Below, one piece after another: positions 41,828 through 53,092 of a stretch of 64,000 nt of DNA; within the stretch, counting starts at the first letter, position 1; each line of letters begins with the position of its first letter. A model generated the notes under the pieces. That model did not search any database, was not told the DNA's origin, and saw nothing but the letters and a program-made list of their open reading frames with translations. A program made the translations under genes and the position numbers. Source of the stretch: Enterobacter sp. Cy-643 (lineage in GTDB: Bacteria > Pseudomonadota > Gammaproteobacteria > Enterobacterales > Enterobacteriaceae); the NCBI RefSeq assembly GCF_011752815.1, contig NZ_VWWV01000010.1, positions 21,162 to 85,161 on the forward strand, read 5' to 3'.

Positions 41828-41831
41828 TACT

Positions 41832-41858
41832 AAAACGGAGGTGAGAGCCTCCGTTTTT
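41832..41858 (+). terminator. metE terminator
   Basis: Ten-base-pair stem AAAACGGAGG/CCTCCGTTTT with loop TGAGAG, ending in five T residues, five bases after the metE stop. Confidence 0.92.
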
Positions 41859-42037
41859 CACATAGTTAAAATCACGCCCTCATCGCCCTGTTCACTAATG
41901 CATGCTAATGCCAGGAATAATGCCCTTACCCTTTTCTGAAAGTCGTATTTATCCAACATTCACCTTGTCACGCTGAATTTTTTCTTGAGAAGCTTACTGC
42001 GCGGTTTGTCTTTTTTTTGTGAAATAAAAGGATACTT

Positions 42038-42616
42038 ATGAAGCAGCTAAGCGGTGAAAGCTGGGTGAGTCGATTCCAGGGAAGTAGTGACACGCAAACC
42101 CTGAGTCCAATATTCCGGGCAAATGTTAATAATTTTCTAAAAAGCCTTGAAGATGCTGGCGTCAGGATAACTATTTCGGCGACGTTACGTCCGCCGGAAA
42201 GGGCATATTTAATGCACTGGTCCTGGAAGCTGGCACGAGGAATGGTTGAACCCGCCAATATTCCTGAAAAATCGGGTGTGGAAATTGAATGGGTGCATAA
42301 TGGTGCGAACGGAAAGGCTGACAGAAATAAAAGCATTAATGCGGCAAAAGCGATGGTCCGGGCTTATGGTATGTCCAATCTCAACGTTGCTCCGGCGTTA
42401 AGGAGCCGACATACGGAAGGTCATGCCATCGATATGACGCTGTCGTGGATGGGTAATCTGCAGATTAAAGATAATAAAGGTGAGACTGTTATTATCAAAA
42501 CGATGCCCCGTGATGGCATGAACGCTCAATTACATGAAGTCGGGAAAAGCTTTGATGTGATAAAGTATCACGGCGGTGCTAACGATAAACCTCATTGGTC
42601 AACGGATGGTCGATAA
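42038..42616 (+). CDS. Putative M15-type peptidoglycan peptidase, possible antibacterial effector
   Basis: 192 residues without a signal peptide. The C-terminal half carries the signature of M15-type zinc peptidases (D-Ala-D-Ala carboxypeptidase/VanY/phage endopeptidase): S123-R-H125-T-E-G-H-A-I-D132 for two zinc ligands and D-K-P-H186-W for the third, plus an ISATLRPPERAYLMHW segment near residues 46-60 typical of this group. Absence of a leader means it needs delivery or lysis to reach peptidoglycan. It is followed after one base by a small exported protein, the usual order of a cell-wall-degrading effector and its immunity partner. No type VI secretion or phage genes lie in the window. Base composition is lower in G+C than the flanking metE and dlhH, which are adjacent in E. 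coli, so the pair looks inserted. Domain call is firm; effector role is inferred. Confidence 0.8.
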   Translation: MKQLSGESWVSRFQGSSDTQTLSPIFRANVNNFLKSLEDAGVRITISATLRPPERAYLMHWSWKLARGMVEPANIPEKSGVEIEWVHNGANGKADRNKSINAAKAMVRAYGMSNLNVAPALRSRHTEGHAIDMTLSWMGNLQIKDNKGETVIIKTMPRDGMNAQLHEVGKSFDVIKYHGGANDKPHWSTDGR

Positions 42617-42617
42617 T

Positions 42618-42899
42618 ATGAATAAAAGCCTAATTTTCTGTGCGTTATTCTTTTTGGTTTCCTGCGCTCAGGCTGCGGATAAATATCCAAAAGATGTTAC
42701 TGAGTTTCTAATAAATGCAGATGACTGCCAGCATTTATCTGGTGAATGGGATTCGAGCTTACCCAAAGAGCAGCAAAAGAATATTGAAAAGCAGGTTAAT
42801 GTTATCTGTGGTAAAGCAAAGTCGCAGCAAGATGCCCTAAGAGCTCGTTACCAAAATGAAAAAAGTATTCTAGATGTGATTAACGAATACGATTTTTAG
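42618..42899 (+). CDS. Small exported protein, candidate immunity partner of the peptidase
   Basis: 93 residues from the ATG at 42618, chosen because it gives a clean signal peptide (MNKSLIFCALFFLVSCAQAA); an upstream start at 42576 lies inside the peptidase gene. The leader can be read as a lipobox (LVSC followed by AQ, suggesting outer-membrane sorting) or as a type I site after AQA. The mature part is charged and helical with two cysteines (DDCQHLSGEWD; NVICGKAKSQQ), which could form a disulphide in the periplasm. I recognise no family. One base separates it from the peptidase stop, so the two are almost certainly co-translated. Confidence 0.8.
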   Translation: MNKSLIFCALFFLVSCAQAADKYPKDVTEFLINADDCQHLSGEWDSSLPKEQQKNIEKQVNVICGKAKSQQDALRARYQNEKSILDVINEYDF

Positions 42900-42910
42900 A
42901 TGCCAGGGAT

Positions 42911-42939
42911 ATAACGGGCCGTGACGGACGACCCGTTAT
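42911..42939. terminator. Hairpin between the peptidase pair and dlhH
   Basis: Perfect eight-base-pair stem ATAACGGG/CCCGTTAT with a 13-base loop. It lies between convergent genes, but has no T run on either side, so its strength as a terminator is doubtful. Confidence 0.45.
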
Positions 42940-42968
42940 GTTATGCAGTTCGGGGTAACCGACCGGCT

Positions 42969-43796
42969 TTACTTCCTTACACCGTACCGTTTAAACCACG
43001 CCAGCATCCTTTCCCAGCCATCTTTGGCCGACGCTTCATGGTAGCTCGGGCGATAGTCAGCGTTAAAAGCGTGTCCGGCTTCCGGGTAGACAATGATTTC
43101 CGCCCTGGCATTGGCCGCTCTTAGTGCCTGGCGCATTGTCTCAACGCTTTCCTGAGAGATCCCGGTATCCTGACCACCATACAGGCCTAGCACTGGCGCA
43201 TTAAGATTGACGGCGATATCGACCGGATGGTGATGAGAGTTCAACGTTTTCTCACCCGTCAGCTTGCCGTACCAGGCGACGGCGGCTTTCAGCTGTGGAT
43301 TGTGCGCCGCATAAAGCCAGGCAATTCGCCCGCCCCAGCAAAAACCGGTGACCATCAGGCGATGCGCGTCGCCACCGTTGCGTGAAGCCCAACTGGCCAC
43401 ATGATCAAGGTCGCCCAGCACCTGGTTATCCGGCACCTTTGAGACAAGGCCGCTTAATAATGTGGGGATATCAGCGAAATCCCCCGCTTCTCCCTGGCGA
43501 AAATAAAGCTCCGGGGCGATGGCCAGATAGCCTTCATGCGCCAGCCGGCGACAGAGATCGCGGATATGTTCGTGAACGCCAAAAATCTCCTGAATGACAA
43601 TCACCACCGGCAGCGGGCCATCGGCATTTTTAGGTCTGGCGTGGTAAGCCGGCATATTGTCGCCCTGACTTGGAATAGACGTTTCCCCAGAAAGAATAGC
43701 GTCGTCTGGCGTTAGCAAAGCAGTGGGGGTGATGGGGGAGGCCGCCGGTGCGAAGCCATCGCCCGGTGTGTTATGTGTTGTTTGCTTTTGTTTCAT
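42969..43796 (-). CDS. dlhH: Dienelactone hydrolase family protein
   Basis: 275-residue alpha/beta-hydrolase (YsgA; 271 in E. coli). The nucleophile cysteine is in MVTGFCWGGRIAWLY, the aspartate in GLYGGQDTGI and the histidine in EAGHAFNADYRPSYHEA. The N-terminal 20 residues are variable. Physiological substrate in enterobacteria is unknown. Divergent from udp. Confidence 0.93.
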   Translation of the reverse strand: MKQKQTTHNTPGDGFAPAASPITPTALLTPDDAILSGETSIPSQGDNMPAYHARPKNADGPLPVVIVIQEIFGVHEHIRDLCRRLAHEGYLAIAPELYFRQGEAGDFADIPTLLSGLVSKVPDNQVLGDLDHVASWASRNGGDAHRLMVTGFCWGGRIAWLYAAHNPQLKAAVAWYGKLTGEKTLNSHHHPVDIAVNLNAPVLGLYGGQDTGISQESVETMRQALRAANARAEIIVYPEAGHAFNADYRPSYHEASAKDGWERMLAWFKRYGVRK

Positions 43797-43910
43797 GGTT
43801 TTCTCCGAACCAGCATTAGCGCAGTGTGATAACTATAGCCAGGATTAGTAGCAAATCTGGCGGGCAAAAAACGCTGTCAAAGTTCAAAAAATAGCCCGAT
43901 CGACACTTAA

Positions 43911-44006
43911 TTGTGACTTATGTCTCTTATGTGAATACAAATAATGTAATTTGTTTCATTCAAAGTGAGCGCTATCACGAAATTATGCTCAGGGGTTCTG
44001 TAAAGT
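43911..44006 (+). promoter_or_regulatory. udp promoter with two CRP-type sites
   Basis: GTGAGCGCTATCAC (43965-43978) is a good CRP core; a weaker site starting TGTGA (43912) is centred 52 bases upstream. The same 52-base spacing (-41.5 and -93.5) is known at E. coli udp, where CytR binds between. Counting from the proximal site puts transcription near 44013, and TAAAGT at 44001-44006 is a fitting -10. Confidence 0.75.
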
Positions 44007-44050
44007 GTCGCTTTGCTTCTCCTGAAACCTACTCAACAGAGGAGTCTGTT

Positions 44051-44812
44051 ATGTCCAAGTCTGATGTTTTCCATCTCGGCCTCACTAAAAGTGACCTGCA
44101 AGGGGCTACGCTTGCCATCGTCCCTGGCGATCCTGAGCGTGTGGAAAAAATCGCCGCGCTGATGGACAAGCCGGTTAAGCTGGCTTCCCACCGTGAATTC
44201 ACTTCCTGGCGTGCTGAACTCGACGGCAAGCCGGTTATCATCTGCTCTACCGGCATCGGTGGTCCTTCTACCTCTATCGCGGTTGAAGAACTGGCACAGC
44301 TTGGCATCCGTACTTTCCTGCGCGTCGGGACTACTGGGGCGATTCAGCCGAACATCAACGTGGGCGATGTGCTCGTGACCACCGCATCTGTTCGCCTGGA
44401 TGGTGCCAGCCTGCACTTCGCGCCAATGGAATACCCGGCTGTGGCAGACTTCGCATGTACTACTGCGCTGGTTGAAGCGGCAAAAGCCGTGGGCGCAACG
44501 ACGCATATCGGCGTGACCGCCTCCTCCGACACCTTCTACCCTGGTCAGGAGCGTTACGACACGCTGTCCGGCCGCGTAGTTAGCCGCTTCAAAGGCTCAA
44601 TGAAAGAGTGGCAGGAAATGGGCGTGATGAACTATGAAATGGAATCCGCCACGCTGCTGACCATGTGCTCCAGCCAGGGTCTGCGTGCGGGTATGGTGGC
44701 CGGGGTCATCGTGAACCGTACTCAGCAAGAGATCCCCAATGCGGAAACCATGAAGAAAACGGAAAGCCACGCGGTGAAAATCGTGGTCGAGGCGGCACGT
44801 CGCCTGCTGTAG
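44051..44812 (+). CDS. udp: Uridine phosphorylase
   Basis: Splits uridine with phosphate into uracil and ribose-1-phosphate. Start chosen at the ATG at 44051 ([18 protein letters not shown]) with GAGGAG upstream, giving 253 residues as in E. coli; the frame is open to 43913 but that stretch is the promoter. Family motifs [44 protein letters not shown] and the nucleoside-binding [12 protein letters not shown] are intact. Confidence 0.97.
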   Translation: MSKSDVFHLGLTKSDLQGATLAIVPGDPERVEKIAALMDKPVKLASHREFTSWRAELDGKPVIICSTGIGGPSTSIAVEELAQLGIRTFLRVGTTGAIQPNINVGDVLVTTASVRLDGASLHFAPMEYPAVADFACTTALVEAAKAVGATTHIGVTASSDTFYPGQERYDTLSGRVVSRFKGSMKEWQEMGVMNYEMESATLLTMCSSQGLRAGMVAGVIVNRTQQEIPNAETMKKTESHAVKIVVEAARRLL

Positions 44813-44830
44813 TTTTGCTTTTCCGTTCAT

Positions 44831-44856
44831 AAGGCCGGCGTTCGCCGGCTTTTTTT
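44831..44856 (+). terminator. udp terminator
   Basis: Stem GCCGGCG/CGCCGGC closed by a two-base loop as drawn (the inner pairs probably open), extended by A-T pairs and followed by seven T residues. Confidence 0.9.
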
Positions 44857-44953
44857 ATGCTTTGCGCACTCCCTTCCGGAAAATCCCTTTTCATCTGGAC
44901 ATTTATACAGCAGAATTTTATTTTGCCGATGTTGATATCGTTTTGGGGGAAGC

Positions 44954-46387
44954 ATGGATAATTCACTGTTGTTTGGGCTAGGCATCGGGCTGGTGGGCTT
45001 GCTGACCGGCTGGCTTATCGCCAGTCTGCGAGCGGCGCAGCGGCTGTCGGCTTTGCATGAAGAACAGCGTGAAATCTACGGTGAGCTCACAGCCGCGCGG
45101 CAGGAGCTTCAGCAAAACCAGCACTGGCGAGATGAGTGCGACCAGCTTAACCGTGAAGTCCGTGCTCAAATGGAAATTAACAGCGGGCAGGAAGCAGATA
45201 TTCGTGAGCTGACCACGTTGCTCGAGCAAACCAGGCTCAATGCCGAAGACAAGCATCGCCAAATGCTTAACAGCGAGCAGCGCCTGAACGAGCAGTTTGA
45301 GAATCTGGCCCACCGTATTTTTGAGCAAAGCGGGCGTAAGGTTGAAGAGCAGAACCGCCAAAGCCTGAACGTGTTGCTTTCCCCACTTCGAGAACAGCTC
45401 GATGGCTTCCGACGCCAGGTCCAGGAGAGTTTTGGCCAGGAAGCCCGCGAACGGCATACGCTGACGCACGAAATCCGCAATCTGCAGCAGCTGAATGCGC
45501 AAATGGCGCAAGAGGCGCTCAACCTCACTAAAGCGCTAAAAGGCGACAACAAAACCCAGGGTAACTGGGGGGAAGTGGTATTAACACGAGTACTGGAAGC
45601 TTCTGGCCTGCGAGAAGGGCATGAATACCAGACTCAGGTGAACATTCAGCTTGAAAACAACAGCCGCATGCAGCCGGATGTTATCGTTCGCCTTCCTCAG
45701 GGCAAAGACGTTGTTATTGATGCAAAAATGACGCTGGTGGCCTATGAACGTTACTTCAATGGTGAAGATGAACTCACGCGTGAAAGTGCGCTGAATGAGC
45801 ATATCGCCGCTATCCGCAGCCATATCCGCCTGCTGGGGCGCAAAGATTACCAACAGCTGCCGGGGCTACGTTCTCTGGACTACGTGTTGATGTTTATTCC
45901 CGTTGAGCCCGCTTTCCTGCTGGCTATCGACAGGCAGCCTGAACTGATTAGCGAAGCGCTGAAAAATAACATTATGCTGGTGAGCCCGACGACGCTGCTG
46001 GTGGCGCTGCGCACGATTGCCAATCTGTGGCGCTATGAACATCAAAGCCGTAATGCCCAGCAAATCGCTGACAGGGCGGGGCGCTTGTACGATAAAATGC
46101 GCCTGTTCGTGGATGATATGTCTGCGATTGGGCAAAGTCTCGATAAGGCGCAGGATAACTACCGGCAGGCGATGAAAAAACTTTCATCCGGGCGTGGGAA
46201 TATCCTGGTTCAGGCGGATGCGTTTCGCGGGCTTGGCGTAGAAGTCAAACGTGAGATGAATCCAGATCTGGTCGAACGCGCTCGTCAGGAAGATGAGGAT
46301 GATTCAGCTCGGTTCGGCCATGAGGGCGAAGAGCCTGAGGCTGAATTCGATGCGTTGTCTTCATCACGCACGGGTGAAGAGCGTTAA
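44954..46387 (+). CDS. rmuC: DNA recombination protein RmuC
   Basis: 477 residues (475 in E. coli). One N-terminal membrane helix (LLFGLGIGLVGLLTGWLIASL) is followed by a long coiled coil to about residue 200, then a PD-(D/E)XK-like nuclease domain recognised by QGNWGEVVLTRVLEASGL and VVIDAKMTLVAYERYF. Limits inversions between short inverted repeats in E. coli. The acidic C-terminal tail is divergent. Preceded by GGGGAAG and separated from udp by a terminator, so independently expressed. Confidence 0.95.
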   Translation: MDNSLLFGLGIGLVGLLTGWLIASLRAAQRLSALHEEQREIYGELTAARQELQQNQHWRDECDQLNREVRAQMEINSGQEADIRELTTLLEQTRLNAEDKHRQMLNSEQRLNEQFENLAHRIFEQSGRKVEEQNRQSLNVLLSPLREQLDGFRRQVQESFGQEARERHTLTHEIRNLQQLNAQMAQEALNLTKALKGDNKTQGNWGEVVLTRVLEASGLREGHEYQTQVNIQLENNSRMQPDVIVRLPQGKDVVIDAKMTLVAYERYFNGEDELTRESALNEHIAAIRSHIRLLGRKDYQQLPGLRSLDYVLMFIPVEPAFLLAIDRQPELISEALKNNIMLVSPTTLLVALRTIANLWRYEHQSRNAQQIADRAGRLYDKMRLFVDDMSAIGQSLDKAQDNYRQAMKKLSSGRGNILVQADAFRGLGVEVKREMNPDLVERARQEDEDDSARFGHEGEEPEAEFDALSSSRTGEER

Positions 46388-46478
46388 ACTGAGGCCGAGT
46401 AGCACGGTTGAATCATAGGGCTTTCACGCCCATTCTGTTACACTTCCCGAACATTTTCTTTATTAAGCAGGCATTGAG

Positions 46479-47249
46479 ATGGTTGATGAATCCCAGGAGT
46501 CCGGATCCCAGGAAACAACGCACTTTGGCTTCCGTACCGTAGCTAAAGAGCAAAAGGTCGATATGGTGGCGAACGTGTTCCACTCTGTTGCGGCGAAATA
46601 CGACGTAATGAACGACCTGATGTCTTTTGGTATCCACAGGTTGTGGAAACGCTACACGATAGATTGTAGCGGTGTGCGTCGTGGCCAGCGCGTGCTGGAT
46701 CTTGCGGGCGGTACGGGCGATCTGACGGCGAAATTCTCTCGTCTGGTTGGTGAGACCGGTGAAGTTGTACTGGCCGATATTAACGATTCAATGCTGAAAA
46801 TGGGTCGCGAAAAGCTGCGCAATATCGGCATTGTGGGGAACGTCAGATACGTGCAGGCTAACGCCGAAGCGTTGCCATTCCCGGACAACACCTTTGACTG
46901 CATCACCATCTCCTTTGGCCTGCGTAACGTCACGGATAAAGACGCCGCATTGCGCTCTATGTTCCGCGTGCTCAAACCCGGTGGCCGCCTGCTGGTGCTT
47001 GAGTTCTCCAAACCGGCTTTCGAGCCGTTGAACAAAGCCTACGACGCTTATTCCTTCCACATTCTGCCGCGCATCGGTGAAATGGTCGCTCAGGACGGCG
47101 AAAGCTATCGCTACCTGGCAGAATCCATTCGCATGCATCCGGACCAGGAAACGCTGAAAGGCATGATGGAAGAAGCCGGGTTTGAAAACACCACCTATTA
47201 CAATATGACCGGTGGGATTGTCGCTCTGCACCGTGGCTATAAATTCTAA
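46479..47249 (+). CDS. ubiE: Ubiquinone/menaquinone C-methyltransferase UbiE
   Basis: SAM-dependent methyltransferase acting on demethylmenaquinol and the ubiquinone precursor. 256 residues, five more than E. coli because of an insertion (ESGSQE) near the N-terminus. SAM-binding motif I is [34 protein letters not shown] and the terminal ALHRGYKF are diagnostic. First gene of ubiE-ubiJ-ubiB. Confidence 0.97.
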   Translation: MVDESQESGSQETTHFGFRTVAKEQKVDMVANVFHSVAAKYDVMNDLMSFGIHRLWKRYTIDCSGVRRGQRVLDLAGGTGDLTAKFSRLVGETGEVVLADINDSMLKMGREKLRNIGIVGNVRYVQANAEALPFPDNTFDCITISFGLRNVTDKDAALRSMFRVLKPGGRLLVLEFSKPAFEPLNKAYDAYSFHILPRIGEMVAQDGESYRYLAESIRMHPDQETLKGMMEEAGFENTTYYNMTGGIVALHRGYKF

Positions 47250-47262
47250 CCAGGGAGCCGCG

Positions 47263-47868
47263 ATGCCATTTATGTCGCTGATGACTGCTGGAATCGAAGG
47301 TGTGTTGAACACCTTCCTCTGGCGCGATCGTAGCCTGAAATCCGCGCGTCAACGCCTGCAGGGCAAGACGTTACGCGTTAGCCTGAAAGAGTTTTCAGCG
47401 CCGCTGGTGCTGGTGTTCAGTGAACAACAGCTGGACGTCCTGAGCCAGTGGGAAGGTGAGGCGGATTGTAGCGTCACAACCCATATCGGCGTGCTGCCGA
47501 AACTGCGCGATCGTCAGCAACTTACCGCCCTGATTCGCAGCGGTGAACTGGACGTGGCGGGTGACATTCAGGTTGTCCAAAATCTGGCATCGCTGATGGA
47601 TCTCGCGGAGTTTGACCCTGCGGAACTGTTGGCTCCGTATATAGGCGATATTGCCTCTGAAGGAATCAGTAAGTTTGCGCGTCGAGGCGGAAAGCTGCTG
47701 AAAAAAGGATTGCTCCGTAATCAGCAGTATCTGGGGGAAGCGCTCACTGAAGAGTGGCGTGTTGCGCCGGGTTCGCTGGAAGTGGCCTGGTTCGCAGAGG
47801 AAACCGAAGCGCTGGCACGCTCGGTGGATGCACTCAGCAAACGGCTGGATAAGCTGGAGGGTAAATGA
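47263..47868 (+). CDS. ubiJ: Ubiquinone biosynthesis accessory factor UbiJ
   Basis: 201-residue SCP2-domain protein (formerly YigP) that with UbiK organises lipid intermediates of the Ubi complex. Start chosen at the ATG at 47263 ([20 protein letters not shown]) with GGGAG upstream, matching the E. coli length. The lipid-binding N-terminal half contains [19 protein letters not shown]; the C-terminus is a coiled coil ([17 protein letters not shown]). In E. coli the 3' part also encodes the small RNA EsrE; I cannot confirm that here. Overlaps ubiB by four bases. Confidence 0.95.
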   Translation: MPFMSLMTAGIEGVLNTFLWRDRSLKSARQRLQGKTLRVSLKEFSAPLVLVFSEQQLDVLSQWEGEADCSVTTHIGVLPKLRDRQQLTALIRSGELDVAGDIQVVQNLASLMDLAEFDPAELLAPYIGDIASEGISKFARRGGKLLKKGLLRNQQYLGEALTEEWRVAPGSLEVAWFAEETEALARSVDALSKRLDKLEGK

Positions 47869-49505
47869 CGCCAGGAGAAATTCGCCGCCTCTATTTCATT
47901 GTCCGTACCTTTCTGAGCTATGGCCTTGATGAACTGATTCCCAAAATGCGCATTACGCTGCCGTTACGTTTGTGGCGGCGCTGCCTTTTCTGGATGCCGA
48001 ATCGTCACCGCGATAAGCCTTTGGGAGAACGTCTTCGCCTTGCACTGCAGGAGCTTGGACCCGTATGGATCAAGTTTGGTCAGATGCTTTCCACCCGTCG
48101 CGATCTGTTCCCACCGATCATTGCTGACCAACTGGCCATGCTGCAGGACAGAGTTGCGCCCTTTGACGGCACGCTGGCGAAAAAGCAGATTGAGCTGGCG
48201 ATGGGCGGCATTCCCGTTGAAAGCTGGTTTGACGATTTTGATATCAAGCCTTTGGCCTCCGCCTCCATTGCTCAGGTGCATACCGCACGCCTGAAAGAGA
48301 GCGGCAAAGAGATCGTGATTAAGGTTATTCGACCTGACATCCTGCCGGTGATCAAAGCCGACATGAAGCTTATCTATCGTCTCGCCCGCTGGGTGCCGCG
48401 TTTGCTGCCGGATGGCCGGCGTCTCCGCCCGCTGGAAGTGGTGCGTGAATACGAAAAGACCTTGATAGATGAACTCAATTTGCTGCGTGAAGCGGCAAAC
48501 GCCATCCAGCTGCGCCGTAACTTCGAAAATAGCCCAATGTTGTATGTGCCGGAGGTTTATTCGGATTACTGCAGCGAGAACATGATGGTGATGGAGCGGA
48601 TTTACGGCGTTCCGGTCTCAGACACCGTGGCGCTCGAAGCTCAGGGCACCAACATGAAGCTGCTTGCCGAACGTGGCGTGCAGGTCTTCTTTACGCAGGT
48701 CTTCCGCGACAGCTTCTTCCATGCGGACATGCATCCCGGCAACATCTTCGTGAGCTACGATCATCCGGAAGATCCGCAATACATTGGTATCGACTGCGGT
48801 ATCGTTGGCTCGCTGAACAAAGACGATAAGCGCTATCTGGCAGAAAACTTTATTGCCTTCTTTAACCGGGATTACCGCAAAGTAGCAGAGCTGCATGTGG
48901 ATTCCGGCTGGGTGCCGGCAGATACGAATGTCGAAGAGTTCGAGTTTGCGATTCGCACCGTTTGTGAACCTATTTTTGAGAAGCCACTGGCGGAGATCTC
49001 CTTTGGCCATGTGCTGCTGAACCTGTTCAATACCGCGCGTCGTTTCAACATGGAAGTTCAGCCGCAGTTAGTTTTACTGCAGAAGACCCTTTTATACGTC
49101 GAAGGCGTCGGTAGGCAGCTTTATCCGCAGCTGGATCTGTGGAAAACGGCGAAACCTTTTCTGGAAAGCTGGATCAAAGATCAGGTTGGTATTCCTGCTC
49201 TGGTGCGCGCTTTCAAAGAAAAAGCACCTTTTTGGGTGGAAAAAATGCCGGAATTGCCGGAACTGGTGTACAACAGTTTGCGCCAGGGCAAGCAATTACA
49301 GCTTAGCGTTGATAAAATTCAGCGCGACCTGCAACTTCATCACGTGCGGCAGGGACAGTCGCGTTACCTGTTCGGCATTGGTGCCACGCTTATCTTGAGC
49401 GGGACACTGCTGTTGATCAACAAACCTGAGTGGGACTTTATGCCTGCCTGGTTGATGGCGGGGGGAATCGTTGTCTGGCTGATTGGCTGGCGGCGCTCTG
49501 CCTGA
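47865..49505 (+). CDS. ubiB: Ubiquinone biosynthesis kinase-like protein UbiB
   Basis: 546-residue atypical kinase/ATPase of the ABC1/ADCK/UbiB family, the E. coli length. The family KxGQ motif ([13 protein letters not shown]), the Ala-rich nucleotide loop with [15 protein letters not shown], the lysine in IVIKVIRP and the catalytic [11 protein letters not shown] plus GIDCGIVG are intact. Two C-terminal transmembrane helices ([18 protein letters not shown] and the next) anchor it. Translationally coupled to ubiJ. Confidence 0.97.
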   Translation: MTPGEIRRLYFIVRTFLSYGLDELIPKMRITLPLRLWRRCLFWMPNRHRDKPLGERLRLALQELGPVWIKFGQMLSTRRDLFPPIIADQLAMLQDRVAPFDGTLAKKQIELAMGGIPVESWFDDFDIKPLASASIAQVHTARLKESGKEIVIKVIRPDILPVIKADMKLIYRLARWVPRLLPDGRRLRPLEVVREYEKTLIDELNLLREAANAIQLRRNFENSPMLYVPEVYSDYCSENMMVMERIYGVPVSDTVALEAQGTNMKLLAERGVQVFFTQVFRDSFFHADMHPGNIFVSYDHPEDPQYIGIDCGIVGSLNKDDKRYLAENFIAFFNRDYRKVAELHVDSGWVPADTNVEEFEFAIRTVCEPIFEKPLAEISFGHVLLNLFNTARRFNMEVQPQLVLLQKTLLYVEGVGRQLYPQLDLWKTAKPFLESWIKDQVGIPALVRAFKEKAPFWVEKMPELPELVYNSLRQGKQLQLSVDKIQRDLQLHHVRQGQSRYLFGIGATLILSGTLLLINKPEWDFMPAWLMAGGIVVWLIGWRRSA

Positions 49506-49582
49506 ACTTTAATCGGAATTAACGGGTGATTGCCGTATAATAGCGGTTCTCATTGCCTTAACATCTTTATTCAGGAGTAGGT

Positions 49583-49837
49583 ATGGGCATCAGTTGGCCA
49601 CAATTGCTAATCATTGTTGTTATCGTTGTTTTATTGTTTGGCACCAAGAAGCTGGGTTCTTTAGGTTCAGACCTTGGCGCGTCTATTAAGGGCTTTAAGA
49701 AAGCCATGAGCGACGACGACAGCAAAGAGAAAGAAAATGGTGAGAAGGATGCTGATTTCACAGCCAAATCCCTCTCTGAAAAACCGAGCGACGTGAAAAA
49801 AGACGAAGCGAAAAGCAACGATAAAGAGCAGGTATAA
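49583..49837 (+). CDS. tatA: Sec-independent protein translocase subunit TatA
   Basis: 84 residues (89 in E. coli, the difference in the hydrophilic tail). One N-terminal membrane helix ([20 protein letters not shown]), the FGxxK hinge and the amphipathic helix [18 protein letters not shown] are present; the tail is charged. Forms the size-adjusting pore of the Tat pathway for folded proteins. A strong AGGAG ribosome binding site suits its high expression. First of tatABCD. Confidence 0.97.
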   Translation: MGISWPQLLIIVVIVVLLFGTKKLGSLGSDLGASIKGFKKAMSDDDSKEKENGEKDADFTAKSLSEKPSDVKKDEAKSNDKEQV

Positions 49838-49840
49838 ACC

Positions 49841-50398
49841 GTGTTCGACATTGGTTTTGGCGAACTGCTGCTGGTGTTTGTGATTGGCCTGATTGTTCTG
49901 GGTCCACAGCGCTTACCGGTGGCGGTAAAAACAGTTGTTGGCTGGGTGCGCGCGCTGCGTTCTCTGGCTACCACGGTGCAGAACGAACTCGCTCAGGAAC
50001 TGAAACTGCAGGAGCTGCAGGACAGCCTGAAAAAGGTCGAGAAAGCCAGTATGGATAATTTGACGCCAGAGCTTAAGGCGTCAATGGACGAACTGCGCCA
50101 GGCCGCCGAGTCGATGAAGCGTTCTTATACCCAGCACGATCCTGAAAAGAACAGCGACGAAGCGCATACCATCCATAACCCATTGGTGAAGGATGAGCAG
50201 CAAAGCCATGAAGGCGTCACGCCAGCCAATGCGGTACATCAGGCGGCCGCGCCTGATGCCGTACCGTCAGAGGCTGTGCCACCGGAGCAAGTGGCGGCCG
50301 AAAACGTCGTTGAACCAGCTGTCGAGGCTCAGGTGAAGCCGTTGCCCGAAGCTGTACCTGCTGTCACTCCAACGCAACCTCCAGGTGAAAAATCGTAA
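49841..50398 (+). CDS. tatB: Sec-independent protein translocase subunit TatB
   Basis: 185 residues (171 in E. coli) with a GTG start three bases after tatA. N-terminal helix [21 protein letters not shown], conserved GPQRLP hinge, long amphipathic helix, then an Ala/Pro/Val-rich C-terminal tail that is longer than usual. With TatC it forms the receptor for twin-arginine signal peptides. Confidence 0.97.
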   Translation: MFDIGFGELLLVFVIGLIVLGPQRLPVAVKTVVGWVRALRSLATTVQNELAQELKLQELQDSLKKVEKASMDNLTPELKASMDELRQAAESMKRSYTQHDPEKNSDEAHTIHNPLVKDEQQSHEGVTPANAVHQAAAPDAVPSEAVPPEQVAAENVVEPAVEAQVKPLPEAVPAVTPTQPPGEKS

Positions 50399-50400
50399 CT

Positions 50401-51183
50401 ATGGCTGTTGAAGATACCCAACCGCTCATTAGCCATCTGATCGAGCTGCGTAAGCGCCTGCTGAACAGCATGATCGCCGTGCTGGTGATTTTCCTGGCGC
50501 TGGTTTATTTCGCCAATGACATCTATCAGGTGGTTTCCGCGCCGCTGATCAAACATATGCCACTGGGCTCAACGATGATTGCGACTGACGTTGCGTCACC
50601 GTTCTTTACCCCTATAAAGTTAACTATTTACGTTTCGGTGTTCCTGGCCGCGCCGGTCATTCTGTATCAGATCTGGGCTTTTGTTGCCCCTGCACTGTAC
50701 AAGCATGAGCGTAAGCTGGTGATGCCGCTTCTGTTCTCCAGCACGCTGCTTTTTTATATCGGCATTGCCTTTGCGTATTTTGTGGTCTTCCCGCTTGCCT
50801 TTGGCTTCCTGACAAAAACCGCGCCAATAGGGGTGGTTGTCTCGACAGATATCACGAAATATCTCGACTTTGTGATGTCGCTGTTCATGGCCTTTGGTGT
50901 GGCGTTTGAGGTACCCGTTGCCATTATCCTGCTGTGCTGGATGGGGGTGACGACGCCGGAATCATTGAAACAGAAGCGCCCTTATATTCTGGTCGGGGCT
51001 TTTGTTGTCGGTATGCTGTTAACGCCGCCGGATGTTTTCTCGCAAACCCTTCTGGCGGTGCCAATGTACTGCCTGTTTGAGGTTGGCGTCTTCTTCTCAC
51101 GCTTCTACGTCGGCAAAGGGCGTAATGGCGATGAAGATGATGAACCTGAATCTGAAGAGACGCGCTCGGAAAAAGAGCAGTAA
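50401..51183 (+). CDS. tatC: Sec-independent protein translocase subunit TatC
   Basis: 260-residue polytopic membrane protein with six helices. The N-terminal signal-recognition region [16 protein letters not shown] and the conserved [19 protein letters not shown] segment ([17 protein letters not shown]) are present, as is the FGVAFEVPV motif. The acidic C-terminus is cytoplasmic. Two bases separate it from tatB. Confidence 0.97.
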   Translation: MAVEDTQPLISHLIELRKRLLNSMIAVLVIFLALVYFANDIYQVVSAPLIKHMPLGSTMIATDVASPFFTPIKLTIYVSVFLAAPVILYQIWAFVAPALYKHERKLVMPLLFSSTLLFYIGIAFAYFVVFPLAFGFLTKTAPIGVVVSTDITKYLDFVMSLFMAFGVAFEVPVAIILLCWMGVTTPESLKQKRPYILVGAFVVGMLLTPPDVFSQTLLAVPMYCLFEVGVFFSRFYVGKGRNGDEDDEPESEETRSEKEQ

Positions 51184-51189
51184 TTAAAT

Positions 51190-51209
51190 AACCGCCCTTA
51201 GGGGCGGTT
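51190..51209 (+). terminator. Hairpin between tatC and tatD
   Basis: Stem AACCGCCC/GGGCGGTT with a four-base loop and no T run beyond TTGTCG. It could attenuate transcription into tatD-hemB or protect the upstream mRNA end. Confidence 0.55.
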
Positions 51210-51226
51210 GTCGTTTGGAGGGAGAT

Positions 51227-53046
<1,820 letters not shown>

Positions 53047-53062
53047 TTGCGATCAAGGAAGT

Positions 53063-53089
53063 AAGAGGCCAGCGCTTGCTGGCCTCTTT
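53063..53089. terminator. Bidirectional terminator between hemB and rfaH
   Basis: Eleven-base-pair stem AAGAGGCCAGC/GCTGGCCTCTT with a four-base GCTT loop, flanked by T residues downstream on the + strand; it serves the convergent hemB and rfaH. Confidence 0.85.
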
Positions 53090-53092
53090 GCA

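Noticed and set aside
42576..42617. Longer start for the small exported protein (107 residues)
   Set aside because: It begins within the peptidase gene and would bury the signal peptide 14 residues from the N-terminus; the ATG at 42618 gives a normal leader.
43913..44050. 46-residue N-terminal extension of udp
   Set aside because: The stretch contains the CRP sites and the -10 element, so it is upstream of transcription for most of its length.
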